From Bathynomus jamesi (lineage: Eukaryota > Arthropoda > Malacostraca > Isopoda > Cirolanidae): a stretch of DNA of 64,000 nt. Both the position numbers and the translations under genes were made by a program. The stretch lies in assembly GCA_023014485.1 (NCBI GenBank), contig JAJOZX010002571.1, positions 583,961 through 647,960 of the forward strand. The letters are read 5' to 3'. The notes beneath the pieces were generated by a model. The model searched no databases and was not told where the DNA came from. It saw only the letters and a program-made list of their open reading frames with translations. Below are positions 1 through 10,509 of the stretch, in pieces (position 1 is the stretch's first letter; each line of letters starts with the position of its first letter).

Positions 1-146
1 TGAAATTGAAAGTTAATATTCAAAGCAGCACTTTAAAGTTGAACCCAAAACTCATTCTTTATAATTGAAAATCAGAATTCAATTCACAATTGGTTGGTTC
101 ACCATGTAAAGTGATTTCTAGTATTGTATTTGTTTTAATTTTACAG

Positions 147-278
147 CATGTGAAAATAGAACCTGTCAAGGGTACCTTAGAAGAAATGCTTCAGGATTTT
201 CGAGATTTTAAACACAGGGTACCAACTTACGGAGCTCTTATACTCAATACTGATTTGAGTCAAGTTTTACTTGTACAG
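147..278 (+). CDS. Dcp2: Dcp2 exon: Box A region and start of Nudix fold
   Basis: Internal exon of the mRNA-decapping enzyme 2, which hydrolyses the 5' cap of mRNA in the cytoplasm. It is preceded by a pyrimidine-rich acceptor ending in ttacag and closed by the donor CAG|gtaaaa, in phase 0 at both ends (44 codons). The peptide contains TLEEMLQDFRDFKHRVPTYG followed by a strand ending VLLVQ, which matches the known Dcp2 pattern of a helix, then VPTYG(A)IIL and LLVQ at the entry to the Nudix fold. Upstream in-frame codons from 90 belong to the intron, so the ATG at 90 is not the start. Earlier exons with the regulatory N-terminal domain lie off the left edge. The family assignment is strong. 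Confidence 0.9.
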
Positions 279-873
279 GTAAAATTCTTAACCTCAATAA
301 GTCTATTAGTCCTATAAGAATTATAAATTCACACAGTTGCATCTTGATTTGGATATGCAGAATTGCTATTAGAACAGTGCTAAGGTAAAATTTAAATCAT
401 ACAAAATGCAAGAAATTGCAGATTCAAAAATCATTTTAGGAAACAGTTTTCCAATTAATGTCTGGGTAAAACCCTTCGAACAAAAATGTAGGCCTTGGAG
501 TAAAATATTAGTTATAAAGTATGGGCACAAGTGAGTGCTTGAGGCCATTCACTTATATAGAGTAGAAAAAACAAATTAATTGGAGAAATAGAGTTTGAGA
601 AATGATTAGCTGTTCCAATTGATGCTTTAGCCTACTCTATACTATTCTTTTTCATGAGGGGTAGCATGGATTACTGAAACTGAGATGATGGCTTATTCCT
701 GCTGCTGATCCTGTTTGTGAGGGAACTGTGTTTCCAGTCCTGAGTGAAGGGGTTATGCTATCATGTATTAAATGAAAACTGGGAGATTTTAATTCTATAT
801 GTGAAACGTTTTGGAATATTGCCCATATATATTAATTAATTAATTAATTATATCTTTTGACATTTCTTCTTAG
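279..873 (+). other. Dcp2 intron, no gene seen
   Basis: A 595-bp intron between the two exons. It holds only AT-rich sequence, including a short TTAA/ATTA run near 834-850, and no recognisable element. Confidence 0.8.
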
Positions 874-957
874 GGTTTTTGGCACAGGGCATCATGGGGC
901 TTTCCCAAAGGAAAAATTAATGTTGAAGAAGAGCCTTTTAAGTGTGCCATAAGAGAG
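874..957 (+). CDS. Dcp2: Dcp2 exon: first half of the Nudix box
   Basis: An 84-bp phase-0 exon (acceptor ttcttag, donor GAG|gtaaac) encoding 28 residues that begin GFWHRASWGFPKGKIN and end CAIRE. WGFPKGK is the characteristic Dcp2 lead-in to the Nudix box. The Nudix signature GX5EX7REUXEEXGU starts here (G of KGK, E of VEEE) and stops after its RE pair. The following exon supplies V-L-E-E-T-G-Y. The metal-binding glutamates of the decapping active site are therefore encoded by two exons separated by a 10.5-kb intron. All signature residues are present. Confidence 0.93.
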
Positions 958-1078
958 GTAAACACCTTTTAAATTTAAGATTTTTACTCTCTAATTTGGA
1001 ATTGTTTTATGATTAAAATTTATTTTAGGATTCTTTCTCAAACAACTAACCTAATCCCAGTTCTGAAGAAGTCTTACT
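958..1078 (+). other. 5' part of the 10.5-kb Dcp2 intron, no element seen
   Basis: Intron sequence before the left target-site repeat of the Penelope-like element. No coding or repeat recognised. Confidence 0.6.
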
Positions 1079-1093
1079 TCATTCACTGTACTG

Positions 1094-1290
1094 GGGCAAA
1101 ATCCATGGTTTTGGTTTAGTGTTGAGGTATTTCATGCAGGAAAATGAAATCAGGAGTAGCAACCTTTTGCTCCAATCACTGGAGGAGCATTCTCAAGCTT
1201 CATTAACTGAAAAAACAGAGACAATCTTTTATATACCCTTAAAACTTAAAAGGCTTAAAAGGCTTAAAAAGTGAGAAGGGAGAGGGGGAG
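1094..1290 (+). repeat. Left inverted pseudo-LTR, first part
   Basis: Inverted relative to the copy at 10510-10804 and interrupted at about 1290 by the 3' end of the jockey-like LINE. It carries about 35 bp between the direct repeat and the shared tatttcatgcagg that the right copy lacks. Confidence 0.7.
1160..1199 (-). ncRNA. Decayed hammerhead-like motif in PLE left pseudo-LTR
   Basis: Inverted counterpart of the motif at 10737-10766. The TGCTCC arm has gained bases (gctcctcc) and the GAAAC box reads aaaag, so it is probably inactive. Confidence 0.4.
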
Positions 1291-1554
1291 CAGGGAAGGA
1301 GGGGCCAAGAGCAAATGCCCACAAAAGCACCCCTCCCATAGAAGAAGAAGAGAACCAAAATCAAGGTTCAGGGTTTTTGAGATGCCAAGACACTGCATTT
1401 GAAAGATGGGAGGTCATAGACAGGAGAAAAGATGGACTGAGGAAGATTATACTGGAGTTGACTGTTTGAGTAGATGAAAGATTGAAAATACTGATTAACC
1501 CTTGCATTAGATAGTTGAAAAGAAAAGGAATGAGAAACTGTAGAAAGTCTGGTA

Positions 1555-2582
1555 CTACATGCTCTCCTTAACCCTTTTGCTGAGTAATTCTGATATTTTC
1601 AAATGGTTTTGTTTGGATATATCTGAATTACGCAATGAAAAGGTTAAAGGAGGAGGCATGCAGTTAGAAAGTTCAGAAGAGCAGTCTCCCATTATGATAG
1701 CAATATTAAAGAGAGAGCGAGGCAAGATTGTGGTGAAGAGAGAGAGAGATTGAAGACAATCAGTAAGAGGTGGGGAATTGATGAGACGAAAAGCCTTTGA
1801 TTCCACCCGATCAAGTATGCCTGTGTGGTTTGAACCACCCCACACGTGAGAAGCATACTCCATACAGAGGTGAACAAGATCACTGTACAGAGAGAGCAAC
1901 TGAGTCAGGGTGAAGAAACTGTGGAGGTGGTACAGCACACCTAACCTCTCAGAAGCTGTTTTGGAAAGAGAGTATATGTGATCTTTCTAGGAAAGATCAT
2001 GAGAAAAGGAAATGCCAAGAATGTTAAGAGAAGAGAAGAGGAAGGATTGAGTTGTGTGTTGTTGAAGGTAAGGGGATCCAGTCATGTGGAAGATTGTGAT
2101 GAGTAGACAGATGGAGGAACTGAGTTTTTTGAGGCATTGAAAGCCACAAGGTTTTCTCTGCTCCAATCAGAAGTCAGGTGCTCCATAGCTGTACAATGTG
2201 AATCATGTCATGGAGTGACTGTTGAGAGGGATGCTTTGGCAAGTGGGTGGAGAAGTGAAGAGTGGAATCATCAGCATAGGAGTGAATAGGACAGGAAGTG
2301 CAAATTAAAAGATCATTAATAAGTAAAAGGAAAAGAGTGGGTGACAGGAAGGACAGAACCCTGAGGAACACCACTGTTAATAGCTTTAGGAGAAGAATAG
2401 TGGCCGTCTACAACTGCAGCTATATATCAGCTAGAAAGGAAATTAGAGATGAAGGCACAGATAAAAGGATAGAAACTGGAGGAGGACAGTTTGGAAATTA
2501 AAGATTTGTGTCAGACTCTATCAAAAGCTTTTAATATGTCTAGCACAACAGCAAAAGTTTCACCAAAGTCCTGAAAGGAGGA
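1555..2582 (-). pseudogene. LINE A1 RT catalytic block and C-terminal domain
   Basis: From 2582 downwards the minus strand gives a decayed K-A-F-D region (LDILKAFDRV-like, with frame changes), then FLSPTLFLLLINDLLICTSC and SYADDSTLHFSTHLPKHPSQ, carrying the A-D-D catalytic motif. After a break, 1938-1555 encodes FTLTQLLSLYSDLVHLCMEY, ASHVWGG and VESKAFRLINSPPLTDCLQS. The 3' region to about 1300 has no coding. It joins the sequence at 4850-5233 once the insertion between them is removed. Confidence 0.75.
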
Positions 2583-3075
2583 TCTCTACAGAAGCTAAGG
2601 CTAACAAAAACCCTAAGTTCCACTCTAAGGTTAGCCCGAGAGAAAGAAGAAAGTAAGGGGTTAAAAGAAGAGAATAAGGGGTTAAGTAAGTAGCAAAACC
2701 TATCACTCATGGGTTAAAATTCATTCAGAAAAAGAGAAAGAAAGACACCATCATCATCCGCCAGCCACTGCCGACAAGTCAAAAAAATAGTTGAAGAGAA
2801 TACTTCCAGCTGTTGCAGACTGGTCCTCCACTCCATAGGGAGGTAGAGGATGCAGCCCACTCTGCCGGAAAGGGGTGAAAGATGAAAAGAAGTAAAATAA
2901 GAACGCATTACAAACCATGCAACACATCCTTAACTCAAACACTATCATACCATGCAATCTACAGACATGCAGTGAAGAGTTACGGACATGCAAATAAGGA
3001 GAGAGGAGAAAAAAAAAGAATAACAAAAGGTGGGTTAGTTTATGCTATGAGCTACATCTAAGTTTGTCTTAGTCT

Positions 3076-3111
<36 letters not shown>
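2583..3111 (-). repeat. Unassigned segment ending in a poly(T) run
   Basis: About 500 bp that match neither the interrupted LINE nor the CR1-like insert, followed by a run of T at 3079-3111. A poly(T) here is best read as the poly(A) tail of the minus-strand CR1-like LINE B1. The rest has no recognised coding. Confidence 0.4.
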
Positions 3112-3112
<1 letters not shown>

Positions 3113-3239
3113 CAAACTGGCATTAGTCATCAACAGACTCATCCCTGATCACCACCCCTAGAGCTCCTGTTACTAATTGTTTTATTATTATATTAAACAA
3201 TGTTGATATTTTTGAAATACCTATCTAAATGGTTCTTAA

Positions 3240-3487
3240 CCCTTTAACGATGGATGGTACCTCAAGGTCCACCAGAAATAATAATATAAATTGTACTACA
3301 ATGCCTCGTTTCTATAAATGTTTGTGTGTGTTTATATATAGATGTCATTTAGTTGTCGGGAAAGGAACCCAAAATGTGTGTCATTTCAGTGACTAGTTAC
3401 TAAAATATTTAGTTTTCAATAACAATAAAACCTATACATTCTGGTAACAAGAGTGGCTGCATATGCTGCAGACTCGTCCATAAAGGG
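3240..3487. mobile_element. piggyBac-like MITE in LINE B1
   Basis: 248 bp bounded by TTAA on both sides (3236-3239 and 3488-3491). Ends are CCCTTTAACGATGGA and, inverted, CCCTTTATGGACGAG. Excision restores the LINE reading NVF|KNHLDRYF. A related copy is at 48338-49290. TTAA duplication with CCCTTT-type TIRs is the piggyBac pattern. Confidence 0.75.
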
Positions 3488-3696
3488 TTAAACACATTAA
3501 TGCTGGTAGAGTTCATGTCTGATGCAGGAAGATTATTCCATTTATCAATTACTTTAAATGTAAAGAAGTTTTTAGCGATATTAGTAATGAAACGTCTGCC
3601 ACGCAACTTAAATCAGTTATCACGAGTATTGCTATTATCGAAAGTGAACAGTTTATCAAAATTTACATTATCGATTTTATTAACGATTTTGAAAAC

Positions 3697-4608
3697 TTAG
3701 TTTTCAAGTAAATGCAAGTCTAACTCTTTAATCATATCTTCATAAGGCTTGTTGTGCAATGATGGAATTAGTTTCATGGCACGATGCTGAACCCTTTCCA
3801 ACTTATCAATATCCTCACGCAAATATGGGCACCAAAACTGAATGGCATATTCTAAATGAGGCCTGACTAGGGGCTTGTAAAGGGGCAATATAATAATCTT
3901 TGATTTAAATTCAAAATTACGCACTATGAAGCCTAACATTCTATTAGCTTTTGCGCAAGACTCCAAGCACTGGTTCCTAACTTTTAAATCCTTAGATACA
4001 CGTACGCCTAAATCTACTTCCTCGTCAACGCTCGCTAACTCTCTCTTATCCATCGTGTATGTGTAATTATTGTTGCGAGAACCTATATGCAAAACTTTAC
4101 ATTTGTCTGTGTTAAATTGCATCTGCCACTTATCCTTCCACTCAATAATTCTATTTACATCATCTTGGAGCCTATTTCTATTGTCCACATTAACAACTTT
4201 ACCACCTATTTTAGTATCGTCCATGAATTTTGACATGTTACTGGTCAAACCTACATCTATATCGTTAATGTAGATTATGAATAGCAATGGGCCTAACACT
4301 GAACCCTGAGGGACACCGCTACCTACATCCAACCACCCCGATTCACTACCATTAACAACGACCCTCTGTTTCCTAGCACGAAGCCATTCCTCTGACCAGT
4401 TAACTACCTGACCGCATATACCATGCACTTTAACCTTCGCAATTAATCTTCTATGCGGAACTGTATCGAATGCTTTTTTGAAATGTAAATAAATAACGTC
4501 AGCCACTCTATGCCTATCGTATTCGTGCACTATTTTGTTATAAAATTCTAACAAATTAGTTAAACAAGATCTATGGTGTTGAAACCCATACTGACTACTA
4601 TTAATCAA
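3697..4608 (-). pseudogene. CR1-like reverse transcriptase (B1)
   Basis: A 303-residue open frame. Motifs in order: QYGFQHHRSCLTNLLEFYNK, VIYLHFKKAFDTVPHRRL, GVPQGSVLGPLLFIIYINDI, the catalytic region SKFMDDTKIGGKV (the usual FADD has Met for Ala), WQMQFNTDKCKVLHIGSRNN, DLGVRVSKDLKV, and VRPHLEYAIQFWCPYLREDI with LERVQHRAMKLIPSL. This order is that of CR1-clade LINEs. An upstream piece (4647-4847) in another frame has LANVTPIFKKGDR. Truncated, so not active. Confidence 0.85.
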
Positions 4609-4912
4609 ATTGCGACTTTCTAAGTGATTGATGATACAATCCCTAACTACAGATTCCGAAGTTTACCGACAATTAATGTTAAGTTAATGGGCTTATAATT
4701 GCTAGCTACTGTGCGGTCGCCTTTTTTAAAAATGGGTGTGACGTTAGCTAATTTGAAGTCTTCAGGAATAATCCCCGTTTCAAGTGACTGATTAAAAATC
4801 TTTGTTAAGGGGCCTACGATAACATCTTTCAAATCTTGGATGACCAAGAGTCAGAGAGATATGCAAGAAGATTGCTAGTAGAGCATCCCTTGTGGAATTC
4901 ATACTGACAATC

Positions 4913-6073
4913 TTAAAGAAGAATGTGAGAAGAAAGGAGTTTAAGAATCTTCCTATTAAGGATAGATTCAAAAACTTTGGAAAGGCAAGAAATCAACACA
5001 ATTGGACGAAAGTTGGAGGGTTGAGAGCAGTCACCCTTCTTTAGGACAGGCTGAATGAAAGTGAACTTCCAGCACAAAAGAAAAGTTCCAGATGAGAGAG
5101 AAAGATGAAAGAGTTTGCCTAGGCAAGGTGTCAGCACAGAAGCACAGTTCTTAACCCGCATGACTGCCCAGTTATGAGTCAAGCCAAATTTATGGGCTAC
5201 ACAGAGATATCTTGGTTTAAAGTTTAAACCCATGTGTATATATGGGGCTGCGAAGAAATGGTCAGAAGTGAGAGCCTATGATATGGGTTGCTCAGCATAT
5301 GAGTTAAGAACAATAGGAGGAACACCAGGACCATACGCCTTCCTAGAGTTGAGCCCAGATAGGGCAGAAAAAAACATCTTTAGAAGAGATTCTAATTTCA
5401 GACATAATAAAGTCAGAGGGGGGAGGAGATGGAGCAACAGCACTGGAATCTTCCAGGGTTGAATTGTAAGTGAAAGTTTGAGTGAAGAGTTCAGCTTTGT
5501 CAGGAGAAGAGATGGCAACTGTGCTGTCAGAATGGAAAAGAGGAGGGAAAGAAGGGGAAGTGAAGTGGTTGAGGAGGTTCTTAGCTAGATGCCAGAAAGA
5601 GCAAGAATTAAAATTTGATAGATTTTCATATTTTTGTCGGATAAGGAATTTTTGGTGAGTCAACAGATTTTGCATGCTTCCAGGCAGAAATATAAGCTGA
5701 GTGAGTCAGGAGTTGGATGGTGACAGTACCTTCTAGAAGCCTCCTCTCTATTGCAGCTAGTATTAGAACAAGTAAAGTTAATCCAAGGTTTTTTTTGTGC
5801 TAGTAGTAGGAATAGAATATGGGATGTATGCCTCCATGCCTGAGAGAATCACCTCCATGATGTGCTCAGCACACCCACAAGGGCCCCAGCCATGGAAGCA
5901 GCAATCATTCCATGGGAAATCGTAGAAATACTGTCTAAGGGCCTCCCAATCAGTGGTGCTGAAGTGCCAAAGGCACCTCCTCTTGGGAGGATCCAAATGC
6001 TAAATGGAGCGATGGGACAGGAAACAGATATAAGATTGTGATCAGAGTTGCCCAATGGAGAGAAAAGTTTCAC
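4913..6073 (-). pseudogene. LINE A1 endonuclease end and RT N-terminal part
   Basis: Several short frames in series: [20 protein letters not shown] (endonuclease SDH box), then [20 protein letters not shown], the linker HQKFLIRQKYENLSNFNSCS with LFTQTF, then FTFIQPVLKKGDCSQPSNFR, the RT motif with P-x-x-K-K-G-D and N-x-R-P-I. Frameshifts separate all of them. The chain breaks at about 4848 where the CR1-like LINE B1 begins. Confidence 0.72.
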
Positions 6074-6403
6074 GGAGTAAGAATGATGAGAGGTAAGAAA
6101 TAAATCCAGAATGTTGGGCCTATCTCCAAGGCAATTGGAGATACGAGTAGGGTGCTATACAATCTGCTCTAGGTCATTTAGGCTAGAAAAATTGTAAGCT
6201 AGTTTACCAGGGATGTTAGTGAAATGGGAGGAAAGGTGGTGGTGAACAAAGCGAGAGTGGGAAAGAATGTATTCCACTTTGGAAGTGAAGTAGTCAAAGA
6301 ATTTGGGATAGTCAGTAGAATTAAGAGAAAGGTAAACAGTGCAGATGTATTTAGTTTGAGCTTGGCATGTAAACCATAGCTAGAGGGTATAGAATTCAGA
6401 AGA

Positions 6404-6892
6404 TTAAAATTTGGGAATATGAGAATAAGTTAGGTCATTGTGTACATATATGCAACATCCACCTTTGGAGTGAAATTGAGTATAAAGAAAGTAAGAGGGT
6501 ACAGAAAAGGGGTTGCTGTCAGTCATCGTAGACACCTGAGTTTCAGTGAGGAAAAGATGAGGAGGTTTAAAAGAGGAGAGGTGGTGGTCAACAGATTGAA
6601 AATTTGAGAAAAGGAGATGAATGTTGCAGAAGTTTATGAAAAGTGAATAAGACAGAGGTCCAGAACATTTTGAATGGGTGGTAGCAGATCCAGCCCTGCT
6701 GCCCAGGTCTGCATTCCTGGTATCGGCAGGAGGGGAGCCAGAAGTGTGAACATTTATGGTCCCCTCCCCAGGGGACTCCAAGCCTCTTAAAGTTGCCATT
6801 TTTTTTTTTTTAATTTTGAGATTATGATGTAGTGTGTAAAATGCATGTGTATGTAGTGAGGAATAGGGAGAGAAGTGTGTGTTTGAGAGCAT
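6404..6892 (-). pseudogene. LINE A1 ORF: N-terminal and endonuclease start
   Basis: A 162-residue open frame. After a low-complexity start (KIKKKK) it contains SGPLSYSLFINFCNIHLLFS, then PPHLFLTETQVS, SVPSYFLYTQFHSKGGCCIY and VHNDLT. This is the first part of an apurinic-like endonuclease: FLTETQ holds the catalytic Glu position seen in jockey-like endonucleases (xxxETxL). It ends at a stop near 6404; the S-D-H block of the same domain ([15 protein letters not shown]) is in another frame at 5849-6073. Confidence 0.75.
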
Positions 6893-7045
6893 GCTGGACT
6901 ACTCCCAGGGTAGATGAGACATGGAAAAAGATCAACTAAGGAGGACAGTGATGGGAGAAATGGGAGTTCCAGTACTCCCTATCTTCTGTCTAATGTCCCC
7001 CAGAGTACTTCTCTGGTCGATTGGTATCTACAATATCCTCCAAAT

Positions 7046-7130
7046 GGTTAATACAGGTATCCCAGGCCGGGTGTGAGTATAAAATTTTTTATAAGATAAT
7101 AAAAAGAATTAACATCATATAAGGTTACAA
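7046..7130 (+). repeat. Left inverted pseudo-LTR, second part
   Basis: Starts ggttaatacagg(t)a, continuing the pseudo-LTR after the LINE insertion, and leads into the 3' part of the PLE body. Confidence 0.68.
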
Positions 7131-7287
7131 AGATTCATTAAATGATACAACAGAGAACTAAATAAATGAATGTGGTGGGAAGGGAGGTAGGTATGTGCGA
7201 CTCATTGTTTGGATTTATCAATACTGTTTCTGTTCATTGAAGAGTAAATTAAGTGGTTATATATAATATTTTCCTGTCTGCCTCTGT

Positions 7288-8106
7288 TTAGGTTGAAGTT
7301 TTTTGTGTTGTATAAGGGCTGATTTCATAGGGGAGCCTCATTGGGTAATGTGGTGCATTAAGGATGATGTGGCCCTCCTTGAAGTTAATTTGATGTCCTG
7401 TGTTTCTGTTGTGGTTGTGGATGGTGTTTGAAGTATTGCTGGTGTAGATCGTTTGTTTGTGGTCTGTTATCCTCTTGGTTAGCATGTTTCCAGTTTCTCC
7501 AATATAGCAGTTTTCAGAGTCAGCAGGGAATGGCATAGACCAGTCCTTTCTTCTGTTGGGGTGTGTTGTGTACTGTTTTGTTTTTGGAGGAGTTGAAAAG
7601 TGCAGTAAGTTGTTTAAGGAGAGTGTCATTGATTTGTGGAGTGTAGATATGTATGGGATGTGTATTCTTCTGATGTTGTTATTAGTGTTGGGTGCGGGTC
7701 TCACCAATCTTTGTTTCTTGGTTGTTTTGTTGAATGCATCTTCCATGAAGTGGATTGGGTAGGGAAGATTCAGGAAGGTGTCTTTTATGTGCTGTATTTC
7801 TTCATTTAGAAATCTGTGGTGTGAAAAGTGCAGTGCCTGGAGGAAGAAAAAGATGAGCACTGCTGCTTTTGTGGAAATGGGGTGGTTCAAGAGGCAGTGT
7901 TTGTGTGTGTAGGCTTTCTGTAGATGGAAGTAGTGATGGTGGTGGTACTTCTGTGTGGCCTCAAGTCAAGTCTAGAAATGGGAGTGTATGCTGCAGTTCC
8001 CACTCTGCAGTAAATTTAATGGTGGAGGTGAGTTGATTAATGTTGTCAAAGAAGGCTTGGAAGTTTAAATCATCTGGCCATAGGAGGAAGATGTCATCCA
8101 CATACT
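7288..8106 (-). pseudogene. PLE reverse transcriptase YVDD block and GIY-YIG endonuclease
   Basis: At about 8065-8105 the minus strand encodes LQYVDDIFLLWPDDLNFQAF, the RT catalytic motif. The open frame 7890-7288 continues with FSHHRFLNEEIQHIKDTF and then ENCYIGETGNMLTKRITDHK, with HNHNRNTGHQINF further on. This is the GIY-YIG nuclease domain that marks canonical PLEs and is thought to nick target DNA. The C-terminus ends QKTST. The piece from the RT core to the nuclease is separated from the rest of RT by the hAT insertion, and the frame between 7890 and 8065 is disrupted. Confidence 0.8.
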
Positions 8107-8114
8107 GTAGCCAT

Positions 8115-9655
8115 CAGGGGTGTGCAGTCAGTGGAAGCAAGGGAAGCAATGCTTCCATATTATAAAAATGTGCAAAAGAAAAGTGTCTTTTGCAGTGTTT
8201 GAATGTGACACTATTTTTCCATCCTCAACAAAATTGAGATTGTATGAATTCTCAGCCCGACCTATGGTGGCCCACTACCCGAATATGCACGAGAGTATGC
8301 AGTGGAAAGGTAGGGTACTACAATTTCAGATATGCATCCTTTTTGAGACTCAATTTGAGCTTTTTTTTCTTCATTGGAAAATTGGCTATCTTAGAATAAG
8401 AGCATTATTGACAACAAAAATAATTTATTGACAGAATATATTGGGTGGTTTTCAAAATGTTACCTATGTCAGTAATTTTTTGAATAAACAAAATCATAAT
8501 TAACATAAATCTTCAAATTCTTGTATCATTTGTTCCACTTTGGTAAAAAGGAAGCATTCTTAGAAATGTGTACATCGACAGTAAAATGTCAATGGGACTT
8601 AACTCCAAAAAACTTTCATGCAAATTTGGTACTAATAGGATCCATTCATTGATACCAAACTTGCGTGACTGGTTGGGGTTAAGGCTCACTCTGCCACTTG
8701 CCACATTGACTGCAGAAATTAAACGAACCTGAAAGATATTGATATGCTTTTTGTGAGCTAGAATCTTGAACTAAAGATGGAGAAAAGATAACATGAGTGA
8801 TAAATTATTCAATTATTATTTTATCTATTCATGATACACAATAAACAAATAACTACAAGAAATTCAAGATATAATTCTATAGTTAATTTTCTAGTGACAC
8901 CTGAAAATGTGTAGTTCTTTCCCTTTGGCTATTTTATGAAATTTTGGATGCAATTTGTGGCCAAATTGAAACTAGGTTTCAAAGTTTGAAAAATATAGCC
9001 TTTCTTTAGCACCTGGATATTTAAAAACAGGAAGACAACATAAGAAAATTTCCTGAGTCAGCTTTTCAATCATTGCAAGATAATTATTGAGAATATTTGG
9101 TATTCCTTGCTTGAGAAGTGAGCTTTTGGTTTTGTATACTGAATTTGATTTGAAAGGAAAGCCTGTGAATGAGTTACTTCACTATTTGCAAAATGCCAAG
9201 CTAGATACAGCCCTATATCAACTGATGAAGTTTTGTGAATTAGCTTTGAGTCTTCCAGTGACAAGCGCATCAGTTAAGCGTTCTTTCCCTCATTTGAAAA
9301 GAATACACAGCTACACAAGAAATGCGCAAAGTTAAGATAGACTTAGTAGTCTAACTTTAATCTTGATTGAGAGAAAGCTTCTCAAAGAAATGAAGAACAA
9401 TCGTTTCTATGAAGATGTAATAAATTTATTCAATCGAAAGGATAGGAGGATTGAATTAACATATAAATAAGGTAAATATTTCCTTTTTTATCATTACCTA
9501 GGTATCCATTTCATCTTTAATATAATTGGTGTTTACATGTAATTAATATGGAACTTGATTCACCACCTGATATATACTTTTTTGCTAAAAAGTACAAACT
9601 TTTGGCAATCCATTTAAAATGATTCCCTATCACAATACATCACCGCATGCCCCTG
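8115..9655 (+). mobile_element. hAT element with perfect 8-bp TSD
   Basis: Flanked by gtagccat at 8107-8114 and again at 9656-9663. The ends are CAGGGGTGTGCAGT and, inverted, CAGGGGCATGCGGT: imperfect TIRs starting CAGGGG, as usual for hAT. Removing the element and one repeat rejoins the PLE reverse transcriptase at its YVDD motif. At 1541 bp it retains only the 3' part of the transposase, so it is a deletion derivative. Confidence 0.88.
9087..9470 (+). pseudogene. hAT transposase C-terminal dimerisation region
   Basis: Encodes KLDTALYQLMKFCELALSLP then VTSASVKRSFPHLKRIHSYT, the hAT C-terminal motif (A/T)SASxERSFSxLKxIKxxLR known to mediate dimerisation. A stop at 9333-9335 interrupts it; in the same frame it continues with DRLSSLTLILIERKLLKEM and ends near 9470. 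No N-terminal BED finger or catalytic block is visible in the element, consistent with an internally deleted copy. Confidence 0.8.
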
Positions 9656-9663
9656 GTAGCCAT

Positions 9664-10500
9664 GTACTGTAATAGGTCTATTCTGAGGTAAGATGGTTTG
9701 TAGCAAGTCTGCTTTGAAGTGTTCCATGAAAAGATTGGCCAAGACTGGTGAAAGGGGGGATCCCAAAGGTAAACCTGAAGTTTGTTTGTAAAATTTCTTT
9801 TGAAATTGGAAGCAGTAGTCTTCAATGCAGATCTTTATTAGTTTGAGGAAATAGGCAGCAGATATATATGTAGCAAGTTTTGGACTGGAGGCAAAAATGC
9901 TTTAAGGAACAGGTTTGGGAACATTGATGAAGAATGAGACCACATTGAAGCTGAGGTGGTTGTGTCCTGAAGGATTGATGTTTTTAATCTTGTCAAATAG
10001 ATCCTGTATTTTTTACGTGTGATTTGGAGTGGATTCCGAGGAGAGAGAGAGAGAGAGAGGTTGTGTGCTAGCCAAGATTCTAGTTTGTTGGTGTGTGAAC
10101 TTCACAAGGCTACTATGGGTCTGAAGGGGTAATTTTGTTTGTGTATTTTGGGTAGGCAGTATAAGTATGGTAATTTAGGATTAAGTCATTTTAAGTTAGG
10201 CATGGTGGTATTCTGCAGTCGCTTTTTTATGATGTTGTCTAGGCTTTTGTTGAAAGAAGTTTGTAGTCTTTTTATGGGATCTGCCCATAGTTTATTGTAA
10301 ATGTCTTTGTTAAGAAGGGTAAGTATTTTGTGTGCATAGTCACTAGTGTTAAGTATGGCTAAACTGTTGCCTTTGTCAAAAGGAATGATTTTTATATGTT
10401 CATTATTGGTGAGTTCATGTAGTGCATTCTTGAATCTTCTGGGGAGGTTGTCTTCTTTATGCTTGAGGTTGAAATAGATCAGAAGAGTCAGGGGGGCAGT
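9664..10500 (-). pseudogene. PLE reverse transcriptase, upstream part
   Basis: Between about 9720 and 9800 the minus strand reads FYKQTSGLPLGSPLSPVLAN followed by LFMEHFKADLLQ, the PLE counterpart of the RT region around the conserved G-x-x-x-G-S-P-L-S-P block. The reading frame is broken in several places towards 10500. The segment stops at 9664, where the hAT element begins; on its other side (8106 downwards) the frame resumes at the catalytic YVDD. Assignment to PLE rather than a LINE rests on this motif together with the downstream GIY-YIG domain. Confidence 0.72.
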
Positions 10501-10509
10501 GAGCAGGTC

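Larger units (their letters stand above)
3112..4848 (-). mobile_element. CR1-like LINE B1, 5'-truncated, inserted in LINE A1
   Basis: Minus strand. It starts abruptly near 4848 inside the RT region, runs through the RT and its C-terminal region to about 3490, is interrupted by a piggyBac-like MITE (3240-3487), continues FKNHLDRYFKN-like, and ends at the poly(T) run 3079-3111. LINE A1 reads ctctgactcttgg up to its edge, and its uninterrupted relative near 28190 continues tcatcctcattttgtgattt, so the insertion point is clear on the 4848 side. Confidence 0.8.
1290..7045 (-). mobile_element. Jockey/BS-like LINE, copy A1, interrupted
   Basis: Minus-strand non-LTR retrotransposon running from about 7040 (5' UTR-like) through an endonuclease (6404-6892, 5849-6073) and reverse transcriptase (5675-4913, resuming 2582-2174 and 1938-1555) to a 3' tail near 1300. 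Characteristic pieces are PLSYSLFINFCNIHLLFSNF, SNFRPIVLISCLSKVFESIL, SYADDSTLHFS and VESKAFRLINSPPLTDCLQS. I associate this protein type with decapod genomes; the clade call is from memory. It is interrupted at 2583-4848 by a CR1-like LINE and an unassigned segment. Many frameshifts. Confidence 0.8.

Noticed and set aside
90..146. ATG at 90 as the Dcp2 start
   Set aside because: A good acceptor at 146 and the lack of Dcp2-like residues upstream show this is intron.
7556..7762. Plus-strand ORF opposite the GIY-YIG frame
   Set aside because: Shadow of the PLE coding strand; hydrophobic only because of T-rich codons.
10041..10060. (GA)n tract as a regulatory GAGA site
   Set aside because: It lies inside the decayed PLE coding region, so microsatellite expansion is the simpler reading.
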